A stretch of DNA of 6,374 bases, taken from contig JAUZQR010000327.1 in the NCBI GenBank assembly GCA_030950865.1, forward strand, positions 1 to 6,374, read 5' to 3'. Position 1 is the first letter of the stretch; every line of letters starts with the position of its first letter. The notes under the pieces are model-generated. The model worked only from the letters and a program-made list of their open reading frames with translations. It had not been told where the DNA came from and did no database searches. A program made the translations under genes and the position numbers. Positions 1 to 5,441 of this stretch are shown here, one piece after another. This DNA comes from Mariprofundaceae bacterium (GTDB lineage Bacteria > Pseudomonadota > Zetaproteobacteria > Mariprofundales > Mariprofundaceae).

Positions 1-116
1 TCATCTTTCCTGGGATGTAGATATACCCCGGGCAAGTGATAACGCCCCGTATCTGCAGCACGGTAAAAGGGCTGGTGCATATGCCAATAAAATACGATGG
101 AAAGCTTGTTGCTCAT
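1..116 (-). CDS. Glycoside hydrolase family 57 protein, N-terminal fragment (runs off left edge)
   Basis: Thirty-eight codons are visible on the minus strand from an ATG at 116-114. The protein begins MSNKLSIVFYWHMHQPFYR and continues through GRYHLPGVYLH. The WHMHQP motif at residues 11-16, followed by a Y/R and then an LPxxYLH segment, is the N-terminal signature of GH57 enzymes. In that family the first beta strand of the barrel carries a conserved His-x-His-Gln-Pro. GH57 members cleave or transfer alpha-1,4 or alpha-1,6 glucan bonds (amylase, branching enzyme, glucanotransferase), and 38 residues cannot tell these apart. A Shine-Dalgarno AGGA (122-125) sits 5 nt before the ATG. No signal peptide is seen, so the protein is probably cytoplasmic. 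It lies downstream of glgC on the same strand, which fits a role in glycogen or alpha-glucan turnover. The catalytic residues lie outside the window. Confidence 0.85.
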   Translation of the reverse strand, partial: MSNKLSIVFYWHMHQPFYRAADTGRYHLPGVYLHPRKD

Positions 117-134
117 AAATATCCTGTGTTCTGT

Positions 135-171
135 AAAATTAAAAAGCCCTCAGTTCACACTTGAGGGCTTT
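135..171 (-). terminator. Intrinsic terminator downstream of glgC
   Basis: A perfect 10-bp stem, AAAGCCCTCA (143-152) with TGAGGGCTTT (162-171), encloses a 9-nt loop. Read on the minus strand, the stem is followed by TTTTTAATTTT (145-135), a good U-tract. On the plus strand the hairpin is followed only by TTTGAATG, so termination should work mainly for minus-strand transcripts, that is for glgC. The U-tract ends only about 18 nt before the GH57 start codon. Confidence 0.88.
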
Positions 172-202
172 GAATGCTTGCTATTTTAGTGTTAAAAAAT
201 GA

Positions 203-1480
203 TTAAACTTGATGGAGGTTTTGCCCCAGCATTTCTGGTGTAATCAATACAATTCCGCCCTCAGATATATCAAAACGTCTGGCATCATCTTCTGCATTTT
301 CACCAATAATTGTACCTTCAGGAATAATCGCGCCTTTATCAATCACGCACTTTTTAATGCGACAATTACGACGAATTTCTACATCAGGTAGAATCACACT
401 ATCTTCAACAACTGAATAAGAATGCACACGCACATTAGAGAATAATACAGAATGACGAACAGTTGAACCTGTAATCAAACAACCACCTGAAATCAATGAA
501 TCAACTGCCATACCACGGCGCTCATCATCATCAAAGGCAAATTTAGCAGGTGCAAGCTGCTCTTGTTCGGTCCAGATTGGCCAATCTTTATCGTACATGT
601 CTAGTTCAGGTTCTAATTCTGCCAAATTAATATTGGCTTCCCAATATGCATCAATGGTACCAACATCACGCCAATAGCTTGGGCCACCTGTGCTGGCATT
701 CACAAACGGAAAAGCAAAAGCATTGGCATGCTCAATAGCATGTGGAATTAAATCGTGTCCAAAATCGTGAGTGGAGTTTGAATCTTTTGCATCGGCTACC
801 AAACGGTCACGCAAATATTTCGTTGAAAAAACATAAATACCCATCGATGCTAAGGCTTGTGTGTCATCGCCAGGCATAGTCTTCGGGCTGGATGGTTTTT
901 CAGCAAATTCTATAATACGCTCGTTATTATCTATCGCCATCACGCCAAAAGCACTAGCTTCATCTAAGGGTACTGGAATACAACCAACGGTAATATCGGC
1001 GTTATTGGCAACGTGTGCAGCAATCATTTTACCATAATCCATTTTGTAAATATGATCACCAGCCAAAATAACAATATATTCAGGATCATAATGACGGATA
1101 ATATCTAAATTTTGATAGACAGCATCGGCAGTACCTTCATACCAGCCTTCGCCTTGACGCTGCTGGGCCGGTAATACTTCTAAAAATTCACCGAACTGAC
1201 CAGAAAGAAAGCTCCAACCACGTTGTAAATGGCGCTGTAAGGAATGAGACTTATACTGCGTAATCACTGAAATACGGCGAATACCCGAATTGATACAATT
1301 GGAAAGAGGAAAATCAATAATACGAAATTTCCCACCGAATGGAACCGATGGTTTGGCTCGCCATTCGGTCAAAGCCTTGAGCCTTGAGCCTTTACCTCCA
1401 GCTAAAACCAATGCAACGGTACTGGCGGTTAGACGACTAATATTTCGTTCTGCCCTACGCTCTACCTGTACTTCGCTCAT
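203..1480 (-). CDS. glgC: Glucose-1-phosphate adenylyltransferase (ADP-glucose pyrophosphorylase)
   Basis: It makes ADP-glucose and pyrophosphate from ATP and glucose-1-phosphate, the committed and allosterically controlled step of bacterial glycogen synthesis in the cytoplasm. The 425-aa product is close to E. coli GlgC (431 aa) and collinear with it. An N-terminal nucleotidyltransferase domain carries LAGGKGSRL (26-34), [14 protein letters not shown] (49-62), the WYEGTADAV loop (Tyr114), ILAGDH (Asp142) and EKP (Lys195, the glucose-1-P-binding lysine by homology). A C-terminal left-handed beta-helix domain starts near 325 ([12 protein letters not shown]) and ends with [18 protein letters not shown]. 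The start is placed at ATG 1480 because AAGGGGGG lies 4 nt upstream. An in-frame ATG at 1507 would add 9 unconserved residues and has only a weak ribosome site. The E. coli activator residue Lys39 corresponds to Trp40 here. It is divergent from erpA and has a terminator after its stop. Confidence 0.97.
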   Translation of the reverse strand: MSEVQVERRAERNISRLTASTVALVLAGGKGSRLKALTEWRAKPSVPFGGKFRIIDFPLSNCINSGIRRISVITQYKSHSLQRHLQRGWSFLSGQFGEFLEVLPAQQRQGEGWYEGTADAVYQNLDIIRHYDPEYIVILAGDHIYKMDYGKMIAAHVANNADITVGCIPVPLDEASAFGVMAIDNNERIIEFAEKPSSPKTMPGDDTQALASMGIYVFSTKYLRDRLVADAKDSNSTHDFGHDLIPHAIEHANAFAFPFVNASTGGPSYWRDVGTIDAYWEANINLAELEPELDMYDKDWPIWTEQEQLAPAKFAFDDDERRGMAVDSLISGGCLITGSTVRHSVLFSNVRVHSYSVVEDSVILPDVEIRRNCRIKKCVIDKGAIIPEGTIIGENAEDDARRFDISEGGIVLITPEMLGQNLHQV

Positions 1481-1484
1481 GCTT

Positions 1485-1492
1485 CCCCCCTT
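1485..1492 (-). promoter_or_regulatory. Ribosome binding site deciding the glgC start
   Basis: On the minus strand AAGGGGGG ends 4 nt before the ATG at 1480. It is far stronger than anything ahead of the in-frame ATG at 1507, which is preceded only by GCAAAGAA. This supports the shorter, 425-residue GlgC. Confidence 0.7.
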
Positions 1493-1550
1493 ACATAAAC
1501 ACGGCATTTCTTTGCATACAATACCGCATTTATTTCTTTGTATTTAATGG

Positions 1551-1574
1551 AAAAAAATCAGCCTCGCAGGCTAC
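1551..1574 (-). terminator. Terminator-like hairpin in the glgC leader (possible attenuator or small-RNA end)
   Basis: AGCCT (1560-1564) and AGGCT (1568-1572) form a 5-bp stem around a 3-nt loop. A U-G pair between 1573 and 1559 extends it to 6 bp. On the minus strand the stem is followed by GA and seven uninterrupted Ts (1557-1551). This is the shape of a short intrinsic terminator, pointing toward glgC about 70 nt before its start codon. No minus-strand gene lies just upstream that would need it, because the neighbour erpA is on the other strand. It could stop a leader transcript, define the 3' end of a small RNA, or be a chance structure. Confidence 0.4.
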
Positions 1575-1614
1575 TGTATTAAAGCAATTTCAGCTAGATT
1601 AAATTTTTTTAATA

Positions 1615-1623
1615 AACATAGCA
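1615..1623 (-). promoter_or_regulatory. Candidate extended -10 element toward glgC
   Basis: On the minus strand TGCTATGTT fits TGn plus a -10 hexamer with 4 of 6 consensus bases. No convincing -35 hexamer lies 16-18 bp upstream. It sits inside the loop of the inverted repeat. If used, the transcript would start near 1608 and carry the 1551-1574 hairpin in a leader of roughly 130 nt. Confidence 0.22.
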
Positions 1624-1626
1624 TCA

Positions 1627-1635
1627 TGATTTAAT
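1627..1635 (+). promoter_or_regulatory. Candidate extended -10 promoter for erpA
   Basis: TGATTTAAT fits the TGn extended -10 followed by TTTAAT (5 of 6 consensus bases). The -35 region about 17 bp upstream is a T-rich run with only a weak match. The hexamer is also one arm of the inverted repeat, and CTAGCTG falls near the expected transcription start. This predicts an erpA leader of about 85-90 nt. No IscR-like palindrome was recognised by eye. Confidence 0.35.
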
Positions 1636-1728
1636 AGGCTAGCTGGAGCTTGCGCTTATCTGGGTAACATAGAGAATGCGTCCATTAGACTTGGGTATTG
1701 AACAGGTTCTGGTAAAGAGAGGTGTGTA

Positions 1729-2094
1729 GTGAATGTAACATTGACAGAGGCAGCAGCTAAAAAAGTTCAAGGCTTATTGGCTCAAGAAGATAACAAAGAT
1801 TTAAGCTTGCGCGTATTTGTATCAGGTGGCGGCTGTTCGGGCTTTGAATATGGCTTCACCTTTGATGATGATATCAAAGAAAATGATACAGTTGTTGAGA
1901 ATCATGGTGTAAAACTATTGGTGGATCAAATGAGCTTGGATATGCTCAATGGTGCTGAAATTGACTATAAAACCTCATTACAAGGTGAATCTTTTGTGAT
2001 TAAAAACCCCAATGCAGCTTCAACCTGTGGTTGTGGTAAATCATTTACACCTGCTGAAGAGGGCGCTGGTTGTGGACACGCTTCATCTTATTAA
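1729..2094 (+). CDS. erpA: ErpA-type iron-sulfur cluster carrier (A-type carrier)
   Basis: This small cytoplasmic carrier receives Fe-S clusters from the assembly scaffold and delivers them to apo-proteins. The 121 residues contain the HesB/IscA fold with the three conserved cysteines: Cys36 in [12 protein letters not shown], then Cys100 and Cys102 in [12 protein letters not shown]. The stretches [23 protein letters not shown] and FVIKNPNA match ErpA better than IscA. The start is GTG at 1729: GAGG (1719-1722) lies 6 nt upstream, and the nearby ATG at 1733 is out of frame and immediately followed by a stop. Most family members end soon after the CGCGxSF motif. Here about 15 extra residues follow, including GAGCGH with a fourth cysteine (Cys115) and a histidine. 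It stands alone, with its own terminator and no isc or suf genes in the window, as is usual for erpA. Confidence 0.92.
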   Translation: MNVTLTEAAAKKVQGLLAQEDNKDLSLRVFVSGGGCSGFEYGFTFDDDIKENDTVVENHGVKLLVDQMSLDMLNGAEIDYKTSLQGESFVIKNPNAASTCGCGKSFTPAEEGAGCGHASSY

Positions 2095-2113
2095 GAAGCA
2101 TTATTTCATATTT

Positions 2114-2139
2114 AAAGCGGAGCAATGCTCCGCTTTTTT
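2114..2139 (+). terminator. Intrinsic terminator downstream of erpA
   Basis: AAAGCGGAGC (2114-2123) pairs perfectly with GCTCCGCTTT (2127-2136) around an AAT loop, and the T-run continues to 2139. It begins 19 nt after the erpA stop codon, and its T-run ends only 29 nt before the next start codon. Confidence 0.9.
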
Positions 2140-2168
2140 CTTGTGTGCTAAGGAATGCTGATTAACTC

Positions 2169-3095
2169 ATGAATGCACTGGAAATAAACAACCTTTATAA
2201 GGTTTATGGCAATGGTAATGTAGCTTTACAGGATGTTTCACTATTGGTTCCTGAAGGCTCGTTTTTTGCACTGTTAGGTCCCAATGGCGCTGGAAAATCA
2301 ACACTGATTAACATTTTGGCAGATACGGTAAACGCTTCATCAGGAAGTGTTTCTTTGTTGGGTCACGACCTTTTTCATGAGCGTGCATGGTGCAAGCGGC
2401 GTATGGGTGTTGTACCCCAAGAGATTGCTTTTGATCCTTTTTTCTCACCACGCGAAGTGCTCAAATTTAGCCGTGGCATGTATGGTCAAAAAGCCGACGA
2501 TGCTTGGGTGGATGAGCTGCTTGAGCGGCTCGAACTCACGCAACATGCCCATAAAATAACGCGTCAATTATCAGGTGGTATGCGCCGCCGATTATTGGTT
2601 GCGCAAGCCTTGGTACATCGTCCCAAGCTGGTCATTCTTGATGAACCCACAGCAGGTGTTGATGTTGAATTACGTAAACGCTTATGGGATTTTATGCGTG
2701 AGCTTAATGCCGCAGGCACAACAATCCTTTTGACTACACATTATCTTGAAGAAGCAGAAGAGTTGTGTGATCAAGTGGCTATTATCGATCAGGGAAAGCT
2801 CATTACATCACGCCCTATGAAGGAGTTAATAAGAGAGGTTGCCTCATCATCGCTTTGTTTGCGTTATGCTGAACCCTTGCAACTTTCCGATGAAGATAAG
2901 AGTATTTTGAGTGCTTTTTCACCACGTGTATATGATAATCAATTGTGTTTAACGCTCAATAAACAAGATAGCCGATCTGATTTTGATACTGTTTATCAAG
3001 CTGCGAAACAACGCTTTGGTACGCCAGTCGATGTAAGCATACGCCAAGAGGATCTTGAAGATGTGTTTTTACGATTAACGGGTGATTCATCATGA
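2169..3095 (+). CDS. ABC transporter ATP-binding protein, YadG-like
   Basis: This is the ATPase subunit of an ABC-2-type exporter. It hydrolyses ATP on the cytoplasmic side to drive the adjacent membrane subunit. All nucleotide-binding motifs are present in order: Walker A GPNGAGKST (37-45), Q-loop Gln84 (VVPQE), signature LSGGM (134-138), Walker B LVILDEP (154-160, catalytic Glu159), D-loop AGVD and switch His191 (TTHYLEEAE). Residues from about 215 form a C-terminal extension usual for this subfamily. Length (308 aa) and motifs such as DEPTAGVD and LTTHYLEEAE resemble E. coli YadG (also 308 aa), whose substrate is not firmly known. The start is ATG 2169. The only Shine-Dalgarno-like sequence, AAGGA (2150-2154), is 14 nt away, longer than usual. 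The stop overlaps the permease start by 4 nt (ATGA), which suggests translational coupling. No substrate can be assigned. Confidence 0.93.
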   Translation: MNALEINNLYKVYGNGNVALQDVSLLVPEGSFFALLGPNGAGKSTLINILADTVNASSGSVSLLGHDLFHERAWCKRRMGVVPQEIAFDPFFSPREVLKFSRGMYGQKADDAWVDELLERLELTQHAHKITRQLSGGMRRRLLVAQALVHRPKLVILDEPTAGVDVELRKRLWDFMRELNAAGTTILLTTHYLEEAEELCDQVAIIDQGKLITSRPMKELIREVASSSLCLRYAEPLQLSDEDKSILSAFSPRVYDNQLCLTLNKQDSRSDFDTVYQAAKQRFGTPVDVSIRQEDLEDVFLRLTGDSS

Positions 3096-3862
3096 GTCGT
3101 TTTAATATGATTGGTACTTGGACATTATTTCAACGTGAAAGCAGACGCTTTTTACGTGTGAAAATGCAAACCATCGTAGCTCCAGCTCTTACTGCCATCT
3201 TATATTTGATTGTTTTTCGTTATGCCATGGGTGATCGCCAAGTCCCAGGTTTGGATGTTGATTATTTTAGTTTTTTGATTCCAGGTTTGATGATGATGGC
3301 GATGTTACAAAATGCCTTTGCCAATACATCCAGCTCAATGATTGTTGGAAAAATCATGAATGTGCATGTGTTTTTATTGATGTCGCCCATTTCAGCAGCC
3401 GAAGCCGTGTTTGCATTTCTTGCTGCCGCAGTATTGCGGGCTTTGGTGGTAGGCAGTGTTTTATTGTTGGTTTTATTGCCATTTTCTGATTTATCTTTGG
3501 CACATATTTGGATGATTTTGTTTTATGGTGTTTGCGGAAGTCTGATTATGGGAAGTTTGGGGTTGATTGGTGGTATGTGGTCTAAAACCTTTGATGATAT
3601 GGCAATGGTAAATAACTTTATCATCATGCCTTTAACTTTTTTGTCGGGTGTATTTTATTCTGTTTCACAATTGCCGCCATTCTGGCAGGCAATCAATGCT
3701 TGGAACCCATTCTTTTATCTCATTGATGGTTTCCGACATGGTTTTATTGCCACAGGTGATAGTGATCCACTGCAAGCCATGGGTGCTGTGGCGATACTGA
3801 CCATACTGGCTGTATTATCAGCATGGTATTTATGGCGTATTGGCTGGAAATTGAAGGAGTAA
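3092..3862 (+). CDS. ABC-2 type transporter permease, YadH-like
   Basis: This is the inner-membrane subunit that pairs with the ATPase just upstream. The 256 residues form a short cytoplasmic N-terminus and about six hydrophobic segments, at roughly 28-45, 61-80, 103-129, 137-161, 172-192 and 228-250. The ABC-2 family signature near the C-terminal half is clear: KTFDD (165-169), PLTFLSGVFYSVSQLPPFWQ (180-199) and NPFFYLIDGFRHGF (205-218). Both this motif block and the length match E. coli YadH (256 aa). Relatives in this family export polysaccharides, lipids or drugs, and the sequence does not say which. The start ATG overlaps the ATPase stop, with GGGTGA shortly upstream serving as a plausible ribosome site. 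rlmE follows 9 nt after the stop, and the permease's last codons contain the AAGGAG likely used by rlmE. Confidence 0.92.
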   Translation: MSRFNMIGTWTLFQRESRRFLRVKMQTIVAPALTAILYLIVFRYAMGDRQVPGLDVDYFSFLIPGLMMMAMLQNAFANTSSSMIVGKIMNVHVFLLMSPISAAEAVFAFLAAAVLRALVVGSVLLLVLLPFSDLSLAHIWMILFYGVCGSLIMGSLGLIGGMWSKTFDDMAMVNNFIIMPLTFLSGVFYSVSQLPPFWQAINAWNPFFYLIDGFRHGFIATGDSDPLQAMGAVAILTILAVLSAWYLWRIGWKLKE

Positions 3863-3871
3863 GTTGCAAGC

Positions 3872-4510
3872 ATGGCAAAACAATCCAAAAGTAAAAAAGA
3901 CCGCAAGACATCAGCATGGTTTCAACGTCATTCCAAAGATCCACATGTAAAACGCGCCCAAAAAGAGGGCAAACGTTCACGCGCGGCATTCAAACTCACT
4001 GAAATCCTTGATAAACATAGCCTAAACATCAAAAAAGGCTCAGTCGTGGTTGATTTGGGCTGTGCGCCAGGCTCTTGGAGTGAGGAATTGCTTCCTTATG
4101 TTGGCTCTAATGGGCTGGTGATAGGTATTGATTTATTACCACTTCAAGCCATTGAAGGCGTAACACTTATCCAAGCAGACTTTGATTCACCTGAAGGGCA
4201 AGAAGCTTTGCAAGAGGCGTTGCAAGGTCGTGCGATAGATGTTGTGGTATCCGATATGGCACCAGAGATGAGTGGTGACAAGCTAGTCGATCAAATGCGT
4301 ATGATTGGACTCAATGAAATGACTTTGCATTTTTCTAATCAACATTTACGGCAGGGTGGGCATATTCTCATGAAAACTTTTATGGGTGAGGGTTATGATG
4401 CTTTCCGTCGCGAGCTTGGTTTGAGCTTTCAAAAAATTAAAAACATTAAACCCGCAGCAAGTCGTAAGACTTCGCCCGAATTCTTTTTGTTGGGCTTGGG
4501 AAAAAAGTAA
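3872..4510 (+). CDS. rlmE: 23S rRNA (uridine-2552 2'-O)-methyltransferase RlmE (FtsJ/RrmJ)
   Basis: It transfers a methyl group from S-adenosylmethionine to the 2'-OH of U2552 in the A-loop of 23S rRNA, a late step of 50S subunit maturation. The 212-aa product (E. coli enzyme 209 aa) has the lysine-rich N-terminus followed by RSRAAFKL. The Rossmann SAM motif DLGCAPGSWS spans 61-70. The catalytic tetrad typical of FtsJ enzymes is complete: Lys41, Asp128 (SDMAPEMSG), Lys168 (LMKTFMGEG) and Glu203 (SPEFFLLG). The ATG at 3872 is preceded by AAGGAG (3854-3859), 12 nt away and inside the end of the permease gene, so expression is probably coupled to the transporter cistrons. In many proteobacteria rlmE sits next to ftsH; here it ends the ABC transporter cluster instead. 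No convincing hairpin terminator follows, only an A-rich then T-rich stretch. Confidence 0.96.
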   Translation: MAKQSKSKKDRKTSAWFQRHSKDPHVKRAQKEGKRSRAAFKLTEILDKHSLNIKKGSVVVDLGCAPGSWSEELLPYVGSNGLVIGIDLLPLQAIEGVTLIQADFDSPEGQEALQEALQGRAIDVVVSDMAPEMSGDKLVDQMRMIGLNEMTLHFSNQHLRQGGHILMKTFMGEGYDAFRRELGLSFQKIKNIKPAASRKTSPEFFLLGLGKK

Positions 4511-4556
4511 AATAAAAGGCTTTTTCTATGGATTTAGAATTGGCTTGTTTATTGCG

Positions 4557-4584
4557 TACAAAGACATATTCTATGTGCTAGAAT
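4557..4584 (+). promoter_or_regulatory. Candidate extended -10 promoter for the hydrolase-sensor unit
   Basis: TGCTAGAAT (4576-4584) is a TGn extended -10 with 5 of 6 consensus bases. A weak -35, TACAAA (4557-4562), lies 16 bp upstream. The predicted start near 4591 would give a leader of about 30 nt before the TTG start at 4620. It lies in the 109-nt gap after rlmE, the only long gap in the plus-strand cluster. Confidence 0.45.
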
Positions 4585-4619
4585 AGTGATTGCCCCTAGC
4601 ATTATATTGGAGAGTATCT

Positions 4620-5441
4620 TTGTTGCATGCTGTAATTAATGAGCAAAATATGTGTTATACACGCACGGGTAATGCCAATGGCGAAGTTATGCTTTTGGTG
4701 CATGGCATTACCACTTACTCATTTATTTGGCGCAAATTGCTTCCATACTTAGAAAAAGATTATGATGTTATTACCATTGATTTACTCGGTTGTGGCTCTT
4801 CTGATATGCCCTTGGATGTGTCCTATTCACTTAAAGCACATGAGGAACGTCTGTTTGCCTTTGTAGAACAATTGGGGCTTCAACGCTTTCATTTGCTTGG
4901 ACATGATTTGGGTGGCGGAATTTCTCAGATCTTTGCCGTCAACCATGCAGACATGTTGATAAGCCTGAATTTAATTAACACAGTTGGTTATGACTTTTGG
5001 CCAGTACAACCGATTATTGCCATGCGTACACCAGTGATTCGCCAATTACTTATGGGTGCTTTGGACTTGGGCATGATGAAACTGTTTGTGAAAGCAGGTA
5101 TGTATCACAAAGAACGTGTGGATGATGAACTGATGGATTTATTTTGGAAGCCATTGAGAGATAGTAAAGGGCGCAAGGCATTTATGCATTTTGCCCGTTG
5201 TTTGGACAACCATAATTTGATGGATATTGCCGAGCAATTAAAACAACTGGATGTTCCTACATTGATTATGCGTGGTGATGCAGACCTCTTTTTGGGGGCA
5301 TCAACTGCCGAGAAGTTACATGCCGATATTCCTGCAAGTCAATTGCTGCGTATTGATACCGCTTCACACTATTTGATGGAAGATGAGCCAGAGTGGGCTG
5401 CTGATAATATTTTGACATTTATTCGAGATAAACATGCCTGA
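4620..5441 (+). CDS. Alpha/beta-fold hydrolase with Asp nucleophile (epoxide hydrolase / haloalkane dehalogenase-like)
   Basis: This is a 273-residue single-domain alpha/beta hydrolase. The core shows strand-loop MLLVHGI (24-30, His-Gly of the oxyanion region), DLLGCGSSD (54-62), the nucleophile elbow LLGHDLGGG (92-100), a cap region around 130-205, LIMRGDAD (215-222) and ASHYLMEDEPE (248-258). The predicted triad is Asp96, Asp222 and His250. The elbow carries Asp where esterases and lipases have Ser, as in epoxide hydrolases and haloalkane dehalogenases, but the following Trp of classic GHDWG dehalogenases is Leu. The substrate is unknown. The start is placed at TTG 4620, with GGAG (4609-4612) 7 nt upstream. 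The longer reading from TTG 4590 adds 10 residues with no ribosome site, and TTG 4623 is a close alternative. No signal peptide is seen. Its end overlaps the following sensor gene by 8 nt. Confidence 0.85.
   Translation: MLHAVINEQNMCYTRTGNANGEVMLLVHGITTYSFIWRKLLPYLEKDYDVITIDLLGCGSSDMPLDVSYSLKAHEERLFAFVEQLGLQRFHLLGHDLGGGISQIFAVNHADMLISLNLINTVGYDFWPVQPIIAMRTPVIRQLLMGALDLGMMKLFVKAGMYHKERVDDELMDLFWKPLRDSKGRKAFMHFARCLDNHNLMDIAEQLKQLDVPTLIMRGDADLFLGASTAEKLHADIPASQLLRIDTASHYLMEDEPEWAADNILTFIRDKHA

Larger units (their letters stand above)
1582..1651. repeat. Interrupted inverted repeat between glgC and erpA
   Basis: CAGCTAG plus ATTAAA (1591-1603) are mirrored by TTTAAT (1630-1635) and CTAGCTG (1639-1645). 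That gives 13 complementary base pairs, interrupted by a 3-nt AGG bulge (1636-1638) and enclosing a 26-nt loop. Further out, AAGC (1582-1585) pairs with GCTT (1648-1651) across an asymmetric internal loop. It could be a two-half-site DNA operator or a structured RNA leader for either divergent gene. The base pairing is seen directly; the function is inferred. Confidence 0.5.

Noticed and set aside
2..118. Open plus-strand frame at the left edge that could be read as the C-terminus of a gene
   Set aside because: The complementary minus strand encodes a recognisable GH57 N-terminus with a start codon and ribosome site. The plus-strand peptide has no recognisable features and lies antisense to it.
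1481..1507. Nine-residue N-terminal extension of GlgC from ATG 1507
   Set aside because: The strong AAGGGGGG site lies inside this stretch and points to ATG 1480. The extra residues (MPCLCKGGS) match nothing expected at a GlgC N-terminus.
2155..2172. Five-codon ORF (MLINS) whose TGA overlaps the ABC ATPase ATG
   Set aside because: AAGGA abuts its ATG with no spacer, so initiation there is unlikely. The overlap is probably chance.
4505..4526. AAAAAG ... CTTTTT after rlmE as a terminator
   Set aside because: The arms are only A/T-rich with one G-C pair and the loop is long, so the structure would be too unstable to call.
4528..4581. A 17-codon ORF (MDLELACLLRTKTYSMC) with AAAAGG 8 nt upstream, possible leader peptide before the hydrolase
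   Set aside because: Its stop overlaps the candidate -10 TAGAAT, so it would lie upstream of the transcript from that promoter. The peptide has no recognisable composition and no associated hairpin. It could be translated on rlmE readthrough RNA, but there is no positive evidence.
4590..4619. Longer hydrolase start at TTG 4590
   Set aside because: There is no Shine-Dalgarno sequence before it, it coincides with the predicted transcription start, and GGAG at 4609-4612 clearly serves the start near 4620.
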